Notes under the pieces: model-generated
What the model was told of the DNA's origin: nothing
Database searches by the model: none
The model's input: the letters and a program-made list of their open reading frames with translations, nothing else
Translations under genes and position numbers: made by a program
Origin: Acidobacteriota bacterium
GTDB lineage: Bacteria; Acidobacteriota; Thermoanaerobaculia; Multivoradales; J023
Length of the DNA: 64,000 nt
Assembly: GCA_029263315.1 (NCBI GenBank)
Contig: JAJCXR010000050.1
Location: 1 to 64,000 of the forward strand
Reading direction: 5' to 3'
Shown: piece by piece, positions 16,511 through 24,359 of the stretch
Position numbering within the stretch: the stretch's first letter is position 1
Layout: each line of letters begins with the position of its first letter

Positions 16511-18864
16511 GAGACCAAGACCTGCCGTGGAATGTCGAGGCTGAGCACCGAGCCCCGAAAGAGAAACGTTTGACTGAGCTCGAGACGCCCTCCGAAGCGC
16601 TCGATGAAGACCCGGGAGATGTAGAGACCGAGCCCAGTACCATGACGTTTGGTGGTGAAGAAGGGGTCGAAGATGCGATCCCGATGCACGTAATGGACGC
16701 CTTTGCCAGTGTCGGTGACGGTGACCCGGATGGGGAAGTCGTCGCCGGGTCGCCAGCCGGTCGCCACCCGCAGCCGACGCCGGGAGCCACCGTAGCTGGC
16801 CATCTGCTCGACGCCGTTGATCATCAAGTTGAGTATGGGCTGGTCGATGAGCTTCGGATTGACAAACAACGACGGCAATTCCGGCTGTAAGTCCAGGCTC
16901 AACACTACCTCGTGCTCCTCCGCAAAGGGCACCAGGGTGGCCCGCAAACGACGGATGACCTCGTTGAGGTCGATTTCCTGGGCCGGATTCTGGCCCGCCA
17001 GGTTACGAAACAGCTCGACCAATTCGTTGAGCCGCCGAGATACCTCCCGCACTTCCACCGTCGCCTTTTTGAAGCTGGCGATCTCCGAATCCCCCATCTC
17101 CCCCAGACGTTTGGCGAGCATCAGCTGAATGGCCGAAAAATCGTCGAGGGATTGAAGCTCGTTGCGAATCTCGTGCAACAGGCTATCGGCCAGGAAACCG
17201 GTCAGCAAGAGACCTTGGTTGCGGGCGATCACCTCGTTCATGCGCCGATGGGCCAGCTGAATCCCAATGCCGAGGGCGGTGGGATGCAGTTGGTCTTCCG
17301 AGATGCTCTTCAATTGATGGGGTTGCCGACCGATGAGGAAGAGCCCGTAAGAGGCTTGATCGGCATATTCGATGGCCAGGCCGACAAACGAGCCGACCTC
17401 GGTCACCGATTGTAGATGGCGAAACTCCGCCGCCTTCTGCCCGGCATCTGAAACCGCCAGGTACCGCCCCTCGCGAATGACGTTGGCGATGGGACTGACC
17501 TCCAGGTCCTGCTGCGTGCTGCGACCCAAGGGCACGAAACGTCCTGCCACCACTTCGAAGAGGGGGCCCGGTCGGTAGGAGAGCACACAAGCCACATCGG
17601 CCCGCGTCTTCTCCATCAGACGGGTCAGCAGACGTTCGATCTGTTGTTTGTGGCCGGAGGTCATCCGGGGACCGCTCCACAGGGAACTGGCGTCAAGACC
17701 GTCACTGGACTCTTCGTCGAGGAGAAAGGCGTGGCCATCGTCGCCGGATGGCCCCTCGGCGTCGATCCGCGGGGTCCGACGGGAGGCGATCGGCTCCGGC
17801 TCCGAGCTCTCCGCCAAACAGGATTCCAACCAACTCAGGATTTGGTCGACACCGGTGGGTTTCTGGAACACCCGTCCATGGCGGCCATGACGTTGACGCA
17901 AAGCTTCGACCCACTCCAATGCGCTGCTGGCGGTGAGCACGACGACAAAGAGTAGGGTGTCGCTTTCCAAGGAGCGCAACAGCTCACCGCCGCTTTGCGC
18001 CGAAAGATTCATGTCGACGATCAGCAGGTCGTAGTGGCGTTCGTCCAAGCGGCGTCGACCCTGCTCGACGTTCTGTGCCAGGTCGCACTCGAACCCCAAA
18101 TACTCAAAAACCCTCTCCAGGGATTCGCCGACACTCTCCTTGTCCTCCACCACCAGGATACGCTCGATGTGGCGCCGCACCCGCGCCGTGACCTGGGGCT
18201 CCGGTGTTTCCTTCAGTTGCAGATCCCAATACAAACCTTCCAATTGGGCGCCCAGGGCCGGGTGCTGACGAAAGGTGGCCCGTTGACCGGCGGCACTGCG
18301 CTCGAGCTCCTGATCTTCGCGACGCAGCAGCTCATTGACGCTGAGGATGACACGGTCACCGTCGAAGCGCAGAATCTGGGCCGCCACCAGGTCGTCGTTC
18401 AGGACCCCAAAGCCGTCTTCCTGGCGCGCCGCGGCGGGGAGCTCGGAACGGGGGATGAAGCCTTCGACACCGTCCTCCAGGGCCACCAAGACGCCCGCCC
18501 CTCCCTTGGCCAGGAGCTGCACCTGACCGACCACCGATTGCCCCACCTTGTGGCGTCGCTTGAACTCCGGAAAGGGATTGGGATTGGCTTCTTGACGGCT
18601 CAGCTGGAGCTGGTTGCGCTGCCAGCCGATGATCTTACAGCGCACCGCTTGTCCCGGCTGAACCCGAGCGCTGAGATCGATCACCCGTCGCGACCAGCTC
18701 CAGTCCTGGCGACGCACAAAACCCACCGCACCACCTTCGACCAGGCGCACGAAGACCCCCCAAGGCTCGACGCGGATAACCTCGCAGTCGACCACTTGCC
18801 CTTGGGCATGGTCATGCCCAGCAGTGGGCTGGACGCCGCCTTTAGATTTCGATGATTGGCTCAG
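16507..18864 (-). CDS. Histidine kinase with two N-terminal S1 RNA-binding-like domains, REC and GAF
   Basis: About 785 residues. Two S1-type OB folds occupy ~20-180 (first GQVVDCEVIRVEPWGVFVRL, second GQSVVGQVQLLAKGGAGVLV then EGFIPRSEL). A receiver follows (~235-345, RILVVEDKESV, YDLLIVDMNLSAQSGG), then a GAF-like region (~395-540), HisKA (His in LADSLLHEIRNELQSL) and HATPase (TDTGKGV, GTGLGLYISRV). The frame has a GTG at 18795, but that would delete the GQ that opens the first S1 strand and has poor spacing. A CTG at 18864 preceded by GGGAG (6 nt) gives an N-terminus starting MSQSSKSKGG and a complete S1 domain, so I prefer it tentatively. It is the first gene of a coupled three-gene operon. 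Confidence 0.85.
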   Translation of the reverse strand: MSQSSKSKGGVQPTAGHDHAQGQVVDCEVIRVEPWGVFVRLVEGGAVGFVRRQDWSWSRRVIDLSARVQPGQAVRCKIIGWQRNQLQLSRQEANPNPFPEFKRRHKVGQSVVGQVQLLAKGGAGVLVALEDGVEGFIPRSELPAAARQEDGFGVLNDDLVAAQILRFDGDRVILSVNELLRREDQELERSAAGQRATFRQHPALGAQLEGLYWDLQLKETPEPQVTARVRRHIERILVVEDKESVGESLERVFEYLGFECDLAQNVEQGRRRLDERHYDLLIVDMNLSAQSGGELLRSLESDTLLFVVVLTASSALEWVEALRQRHGRHGRVFQKPTGVDQILSWLESCLAESSEPEPIASRRTPRIDAEGPSGDDGHAFLLDEESSDGLDASSLWSGPRMTSGHKQQIERLLTRLMEKTRADVACVLSYRPGPLFEVVAGRFVPLGRSTQQDLEVSPIANVIREGRYLAVSDAGQKAAEFRHLQSVTEVGSFVGLAIEYADQASYGLFLIGRQPHQLKSISEDQLHPTALGIGIQLAHRRMNEVIARNQGLLLTGFLADSLLHEIRNELQSLDDFSAIQLMLAKRLGEMGDSEIASFKKATVEVREVSRRLNELVELFRNLAGQNPAQEIDLNEVIRRLRATLVPFAEEHEVVLSLDLQPELPSLFVNPKLIDQPILNLMINGVEQMASYGGSRRRLRVATGWRPGDDFPIRVTVTDTGKGVHYVHRDRIFDPFFTTKRHGTGLGLYISRVFIERFGGRLELSQTFLFRGSVLSLDIPRQVLVS

Positions 18865-19041
18865 AGGAGTCTCCCGACCCGGATTTGTGGCGCACTACAC
18901 TAGCACGCGGGCCGCCAACCCATGACGCATATCGGGTCGATCGAGATACACTGTTCGCCGTCTCCGGCCAGTTGCATTGCGGCTCGCAGGCAGCAGCGCA
19001 GAGGATTGGTCAGACGACGGAACCACCCTGGGAGACCGACA

Positions 19042-21357
19042 ATGCCACACGACACCCCGCCGACCGTCACGTCGTCTAGAGACGACGCCCTAGCGATGAC
19101 CCCTCGTCGTCGCCGCTGGCCGCACCGCACCCTGTTGGCCGTGGGTTTCCTGACCCTTGCCTGGGGCGGCCTCGGCGGAACGGCTCCAAGGGCCCAAGCC
19201 GCTGCTGACCAAGGCTTCGCCGAGCGCACGGACGTCGTCGCGGTCGAAATACCGGTTCAAGTGAGCCTCGACGGCGAGCCGGTGCGTGGCCTCGAAGCCT
19301 CGGACTTCGAGGTTCTCGAAGCTCGCAAGGTGCAACCCTTGGTGGACTTCGAAGCGATCGATTTGTCGTTGTTCGAGGCCGTCGACGCGGTGTCCTCGAG
19401 CGCCGCAGCGGCGCAGGCATCTTCCATGCCAAAGCTGCCGATCGGCGCACGCCGCCACTTCCTGTTGCTCTTCGACCTTTCGTTCTCCGCACCCGAGTCG
19501 ATCGTGCAAGCGCAGACGGCGGCCCTCGACCTGGTGCGAGACGGCCTGCACCGAAGTGATTTGGTGGGTGTCGCGACGTACACTTCCCTCACCGGCCCGC
19601 GGCTGTTGCTCGGCTTCACCAGCGATCGCAAGCAGGTGGCCTTGGCCATCGAGACCCTGGGTTTGGCGCAGCTGACCCGTCCCGTGGCCGACCCCCTCGG
19701 CCTGTTGTTCGGCGACCTGGAGGCCGCAGAACGGGGATTCAGCAGCGGTCGGGGCAGCGACCTGGTGAACGAAACCCTGGAGGACTTCGCCCGCCAGATG
19801 GAGCGTCAAGACAAGCGGCGGTACTCCGAAAAGGTACAGGCAATGACCCAATCCATGGGGGACTTGGCTCGCCTCTTGCGCCGGGCGCCGGGACGTAAAC
19901 ATGTCGTCTTCCTGTCCGAAGGCATCGACACCTCCGTCTTCTTCGGCAACGATAATCAGGACACCCGCAACCGCCAGAACAATTCCATCGAGAACGGCCG
20001 CGTCTGGGAAGTCGATTCCGACTCGCGTTTCGGCGACAGCTCCGCCCAAAATGCCCTGGAGGACATGTTCCGAGAATTCCGCCGCGCCGACTGCCGCATC
20101 GACGCCGTCGATATCGGAGGCATCCAGGCTTCCACCAACGCCGCCCTGGGGGGCCGTCGCGCCACCGAGCGCCAGAACACGGTACGCCTGGGACGGCAAG
20201 ACGGCCTCGCCACCATGGCCAGCGCCACCGGCGGCGAGTTGATCCGCAATCACAACGACCTCGGCAAGGCCATGGCTGAGGTGCAACGTCGTACGTCGGT
20301 TACCTACCTGCTCACCATCCAACCGGACGATCTGTCTCCCGATGGCAAGTATCGGCGTCTCAAAGTGCGTTTGAAGGATGGCCCCAAGGGCGCCAAGCTG
20401 ACCCATCGCCCCGGTTACTTCGCTCCCGTTCCCTGGCAGGAGGCCACCCCTGCGGAACGCCAGCTGATGGCCGCCAGCCAGCTCCTGCAAGCGGACGGGG
20501 AACTTGGACACAGGGGCGGCGACGGCGAACGCAGTGGCACCCTGAGCGTCGCCCTGACGGCCACTGCCTTACCCGTCGCCGAAGCGGCGGGGGTGGCCCG
20601 GGAGGCTTATGTGCCCTTGATGGTGGAGATCGACGGCGGTCCCTTGCTGGCGGTGGCCGATGCCGGGCAAGCCGTGCTCGAAGGCCAAATCTTCCTCTAT
20701 GCGATGGACGGTGCCGGCCAGGTCCGAGCCTACCTCGACCACGCCGTGGCCCTCGACATGGCACAGGCGGCGCCCGCCTTGGGTCGCCAGGGCCTCAAGT
20801 TTTTCGGCGATCTCGACCTGCCTCCCGGCGACTACATGCTGCGCGCCTTCGTCCGTCACCGGGGGAGCGATCACTTCGGGGTCGCCGGCCTAGCCCTGCG
20901 GGTGCCCGATTTCGCTGGCGGCGAGGCGGGGGCCCTGCCGCCCCTTTTCCCGGAACCACCGGGGGTCTGGTTGATGCTGCGGGAAGCGGCGATCCCGGAC
21001 CTGGCACCGCCGCCCTTTCCCTACCTCAATGGCCAGCAACCCTTTTTGCCCGCCGCCAGGCCAAACTTTGCCGCCTCGAAGGTGGATGTCGCCTTGGCGG
21101 TGCACAATTTGAGCGGCGGCGGCGTCGCAGTATCGGGCCGTGTCCTCGACGTTTCCGGCCGGGAGATGGCCGATGCCAGCCTCGTGGCCCGCCAGCCCGG
21201 TCCCGTACCCGACGCCGATCGGCCGAACCTCGGCCGATGGCCGCTGGAGCTCGACGCCCGCCGCCTACCGGTGGGCGATTACATGCTAGAAGTGACGGTC
21301 ACCGACGACGCCGGTCTCAAGGCGGTGCGTCGGAGCAATTTCCGAATCACCCCCTAG
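19042..21357 (+). CDS. Secreted VWFA-domain protein (Acidobacteria-type)
   Basis: 771 residues. The signal segment TLLAVGFLTLAWGGLGGTAP (~30-50) precedes a short beta domain (VVAVEIPVQVSLDGEPVRGL, then ASDFEVLE) typical of the VWFA-related family that is expanded in Acidobacteria. A von Willebrand A fold starts near residue 135 with MIDAS motif LLLFDLSFS (DxSxS) and runs to YLLTIQPDD. The C-terminal ~280 residues form beta-rich extracytoplasmic modules. The frame is open to 18922, but ATG 19042 has GGGAG at 19030-19034 (7-nt spacing) and is the better start. Role: probable metal-dependent protein interaction outside the cytoplasm. The next gene follows after 13 nt. Confidence 0.9.
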   Translation: MPHDTPPTVTSSRDDALAMTPRRRRWPHRTLLAVGFLTLAWGGLGGTAPRAQAAADQGFAERTDVVAVEIPVQVSLDGEPVRGLEASDFEVLEARKVQPLVDFEAIDLSLFEAVDAVSSSAAAAQASSMPKLPIGARRHFLLLFDLSFSAPESIVQAQTAALDLVRDGLHRSDLVGVATYTSLTGPRLLLGFTSDRKQVALAIETLGLAQLTRPVADPLGLLFGDLEAAERGFSSGRGSDLVNETLEDFARQMERQDKRRYSEKVQAMTQSMGDLARLLRRAPGRKHVVFLSEGIDTSVFFGNDNQDTRNRQNNSIENGRVWEVDSDSRFGDSSAQNALEDMFREFRRADCRIDAVDIGGIQASTNAALGGRRATERQNTVRLGRQDGLATMASATGGELIRNHNDLGKAMAEVQRRTSVTYLLTIQPDDLSPDGKYRRLKVRLKDGPKGAKLTHRPGYFAPVPWQEATPAERQLMAASQLLQADGELGHRGGDGERSGTLSVALTATALPVAEAAGVAREAYVPLMVEIDGGPLLAVADAGQAVLEGQIFLYAMDGAGQVRAYLDHAVALDMAQAAPALGRQGLKFFGDLDLPPGDYMLRAFVRHRGSDHFGVAGLALRVPDFAGGEAGALPPLFPEPPGVWLMLREAAIPDLAPPPFPYLNGQQPFLPAARPNFAASKVDVALAVHNLSGGGVAVSGRVLDVSGREMADASLVARQPGPVPDADRPNLGRWPLELDARRLPVGDYMLEVTVTDDAGLKAVRRSNFRITP

Positions 21358-21370
21358 GAGCACCCCATCG

Positions 21371-22276
21371 ATGAGCCCCAACCGGCTCCCAACCCTTCCG
21401 CTCGACGGTCAGCGCTTTGGTGGCCAGAATATGGTCGACCCCTTGCGCCGCGTCTTGGTCAAACGTCCCGACGCGGCCTTCGCCGTCGACGACCCTGCCC
21501 GCTGGCACTACACGGCGGCGCCGGACCTCGCCAAAGCCCAAGCCGAGCACGACGCTCTGTGCGACACCCTGCGTCGGCAAGGTGTCGAAGTGATCTACCA
21601 CGACGCGATGCAAGCCGGGCGGGCCGACGCCGTCTACGTTTTCGACCCCGCCCTGTTGACCGACCGCGGCGCTGTCCTGTTGCGCATGGGCAAGGCCCTC
21701 CGCCGGGGCGAAGAAGAGACCCTCGGACGGTGCTTCGAAGGTCTCGGCATCCCCATCGTCGGTCGCCTCGAAGGCGAGGCACGGGCGGAAGGGGGCGACC
21801 TCCTGTGGCTCGATGAGCACACCTTGGTGGCCGGACAAGGTTTCCGTACCAATCCACAAGGGGTACGGCAATTGAAGACCCTCTTGCAGCCCTCAGGGGT
21901 CGAGGTCATCGGTGTCGATCTACCCGTCTATTCCGGTGCCGAGGCTTGCCTGCATTTGCTGTCGTTGATCAGCCTGGTGGATCACGATCTGGCCGTCGCC
22001 TATCCACCGCTGATGCCCGTCGCCTTCTATCGCCTGCTGCAAGAACGGGGCATCGAGCTCCTGGAGGTGTCGGAGGCCGAGTTTCTCACCATGGCCACCA
22101 ACGTCCTCGCCTTGGCACCGCGCCAATGCCTGGTGTTGGAAGGCAGCCCGAAGACGGCGGAGGCCCTACAGCGAGCCGGCTGTGAGGTCTTCAGCTACCG
22201 CGGCGAGGAAATCTCACTCAAGGCGGAGGGCGGCCCCACCTGCCTGACCCGTCCCCTGTGGCGCAGCGCGGACTGA
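21371..22276 (+). CDS. Dimethylarginine dimethylaminohydrolase-like amidinotransferase
   Basis: 301 residues of the guanidine-modifying (pentein) superfamily. Landmarks are NMVDPLRRVLVKRP, EGGDLLWLDEHTLVAGQGFRTN, the catalytic-His segment SGAEACLHLLSL and the nucleophilic cysteine in GGPTCLTRPLW near the C-terminus. DDAH enzymes convert methylated arginines to citrulline; arginine-deiminase-like activity is also possible. Its start follows AGGAGC with good spacing, 13 nt after the VWFA gene, so the two are likely one transcript, although no shared function is obvious. Confidence 0.8.
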   Translation: MSPNRLPTLPLDGQRFGGQNMVDPLRRVLVKRPDAAFAVDDPARWHYTAAPDLAKAQAEHDALCDTLRRQGVEVIYHDAMQAGRADAVYVFDPALLTDRGAVLLRMGKALRRGEEETLGRCFEGLGIPIVGRLEGEARAEGGDLLWLDEHTLVAGQGFRTNPQGVRQLKTLLQPSGVEVIGVDLPVYSGAEACLHLLSLISLVDHDLAVAYPPLMPVAFYRLLQERGIELLEVSEAEFLTMATNVLALAPRQCLVLEGSPKTAEALQRAGCEVFSYRGEEISLKAEGGPTCLTRPLWRSAD

Positions 22277-22609
22277 GGTGTCAGAGTTGCCCCGTCGGTT
22301 TCGTAGGTCCCAGGGGCGTTATTCGAGTCGGAGAAAATAAATCTGAAGGCTTGTCGCCCGAAAAATCGCCTCTCTAAGTAGCGGTTGGCAATTCCTGCCG
22401 ACGATGTCCTCGATCACGATATGATTCGTTTGGATTGTGATCCGCCCGGATTGCGGAGACCATGGTCGCGGTCGGCATAGATTCCGACCCGTCCATGACG
22501 CGTCGATTTTGGACCATCGAGCGACATGGCCTGTCAACCCAAGGGAAAACGAATTATCGTGTCGAGTCAGCAATATCGGGAAAAGACTCTCTCCAAGCGG
22601 AGCCAGATT
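22277..22609. other. Gene-poor stretch before the hydrolase gene
   Basis: 333 bases without a convincing gene. It is somewhat A+T-richer than its neighbours and contains a small inverted repeat GGTCGG/CCGACC (22470-22489). I see no convincing -35/-10 pair or terminator. An upstream in-frame extension of the next gene (from 22526) crosses part of it but has no ribosome site. Confidence 0.4.
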
Positions 22610-23752
22610 GTGCCTCGGCTCCGGCCCGTGGTGCTTGGGCCGGGCCGAATCCTGGTCCTGCTGTGGGCACTGCGTTCCCTCGCCTGCGGCCCTTCCTCCA
22701 TTGAGCCGCTACGTCTCTCCCCGAGTCAACGGCAAGTCCAGGCCAACGCTCTCCTGGCTTCCAGCGGCCAGCTCGATGGACCGGGGGTTGCGGTGCTGAT
22801 GGCCATCGAAGGCGAGGTCGTATACCGCCAGAGCGTGGGTTTCGCCGACCTCGATCGAGGCACCTTGATCACCTCGAAAACAAACTTTCGCCTGGGCTCG
22901 ATCTCGAAACAGATCACCGCCATGGCGATCATGCTCCTGGCTGAAGAAGGGAAGCTCGATCTCGACGATCCGATGATCCGCCACCTACCCGAGCTGGCAA
23001 ATTTTGGTCCCGACATCACTCTGCGAAACCTGCTGATCCACACAGCGGGTCTACCGGAGGTCTACGATGGCCTGACCACACAAGCCGCCGACGAACGCCC
23101 CCGCAATAGCGACTTGATAGCGGCCCTGAAAGCGGTGGGCAAACCACGATTCCAAGCTGGGCAACGTTTCGAATATTGCAATGTCTGCTATGACCTGCTG
23201 GCTTTGGTCACCGAGCGGGTGAGCAGCCAGGACTTCGGCACTTTCCTCGACGAACGCATCTTCACTCCCCTCGGCATGCACGGCACCTCTTCCTACCAAT
23301 GCCCAGACCCCGACATCGACCGGCGAGCCTTGGGCTACCGTCCACGGCGGCGAAACTTCGTCGAATTTGATGCCGATCGTCTGAACTGCATTCTGGGCGC
23401 CGGTGGCATTTACTCCAACTTGGAAGATCTCCACCTCTGGCTGCGTAGCCTAGACCAAGCCACCCTGCTGCCGGCCCAACGTCTCGCCGAAGCCTTCACC
23501 AGCGGCACCCTCGACAGCGGCGAGTCGGTGGACTACGGCTTCGGTTGGACCCTCGATTCCTACCGCGGCTTAAAACGCCAAAGCCATACCGGCTCTTGGG
23601 TCGGTTTCCGCAACTACATTTCCCGCTATCCAGAGGTTGGCTTGACCCTCATCATGCTGGCGAACCACAGCGATTTCGATCGCGAGCTGCTGGCCGAACG
23701 CCTGGCAGACCTCTATCTCGATCGGGCGGCCGCCGCCGTCAAGGACAGCTGA
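22610..23752 (+). CDS. Serine beta-lactamase-like hydrolase (class C / PBP4* type), exported
   Basis: 380 residues. Active-site motifs are SxxK in RLGSISKQITAM, YxN as FEYCNVCYD, and HTG (the KTG equivalent) in SHTGSWVGFRN. Such enzymes include DD-peptidases, esterases and D-aminopeptidases, so the substrate is open. I start at the GTG at 22610 because GGAG (22599-22602) sits 7 nt upstream. The resulting N-terminus, MPRLRPVVLGPGRILVLLWA, is a compact signal ending in SLAC, a weak lipobox with Cys at residue 26. An ATG at 22526 would instead give a long unstructured extension. It is convergent with the HTH gene, only 8 nt away. Confidence 0.8.
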   Translation: MPRLRPVVLGPGRILVLLWALRSLACGPSSIEPLRLSPSQRQVQANALLASSGQLDGPGVAVLMAIEGEVVYRQSVGFADLDRGTLITSKTNFRLGSISKQITAMAIMLLAEEGKLDLDDPMIRHLPELANFGPDITLRNLLIHTAGLPEVYDGLTTQAADERPRNSDLIAALKAVGKPRFQAGQRFEYCNVCYDLLALVTERVSSQDFGTFLDERIFTPLGMHGTSSYQCPDPDIDRRALGYRPRRRNFVEFDADRLNCILGAGGIYSNLEDLHLWLRSLDQATLLPAQRLAEAFTSGTLDSGESVDYGFGWTLDSYRGLKRQSHTGSWVGFRNYISRYPEVGLTLIMLANHSDFDRELLAERLADLYLDRAAAAVKDS

Positions 23753-23760
23753 GGCCTCCC

Positions 23761-24222
23761 TCAAGGGTAGTCGTCGAGCTCTTGGAAGGGCAGGCCGCAG
23801 GGATAGAAGAGGTTGAAGACCGGCTGCTCGATGACCTCGGCAAAGGCCAGGAGCTGCTTGCCCACTTCTCCCAAAGGCGTGTCCCCCGCCTCAATGGCGG
23901 CATACTGCTCTTCGCTGAGCCCCAGGGCGCTCGCCATATCTTTGCCGGACAGCCCGCGGGCCTGCCGTCTTTCAGCGATCAGGCGCTCCGGCCCGTTGCT
24001 CTCCACATCCTGCGAGCGGCCACTGGCCGACAGCAGGCGAGAGGTGGGCACTTCCAAATGGATGGCCAGCTGCGCCAGGATCGGGCCCCAGGCTTCCGCC
24101 TCGGACTCTCCGGCTTCGAGGGCTGCATAGGCCTCTGCATCGAGGCCCAGGCTGGCGGCCACCGCCTCCTCAGCGAGGCCTGCTTTCTGGCGCTCTTTCT
24201 TCAATACATCACCGAGTTTCAC
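23761..24222 (-). CDS. Protein with two tandem XRE-type helix-turn-helix domains
   Basis: 153 residues made of two similar halves. The first is KKERQKAGLAEEAVAASLGL followed by YAALEAGE. The second is AERRQARGLSGKDMASALGL followed by YAAIEAGD. Each is a Cro/C1-type HTH, so one chain carries two DNA-binding modules. A short C-terminal tail ends ELDDYP. The start is GTG with AGAGGT about 8 nt upstream. It lies 137 nt downstream of the giant kinase gene on the same strand and could be co-transcribed with it. Target sites are unknown. Confidence 0.8.
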   Translation of the reverse strand: MKLGDVLKKERQKAGLAEEAVAASLGLDAEAYAALEAGESEAEAWGPILAQLAIHLEVPTSRLLSASGRSQDVESNGPERLIAERRQARGLSGKDMASALGLSEEQYAAIEAGDTPLGEVGKQLLAFAEVIEQPVFNLFYPCGLPFQELDDYP

Positions 24223-24359
24223 GGTCAGTTACCTCTTGGATCGTATCGTTGGCGTGTTCTTGGGGGTGGTTGGTATCGAGTCATGTCGGAGCATTTCTTC
24301 TCACGGTGTATTAGTCAAGCTCCGTCGGCCTCAGATCAAACTCTTCTTAGACGACAGGA

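Noticed and set aside
19090..20511. Minus-strand 473-codon open frame inside the VWFA gene
   Set aside because: It is antisense to a gene with clear signal peptide and MIDAS motif, and its His/Gly/Leu-rich composition is that of a shadow frame.
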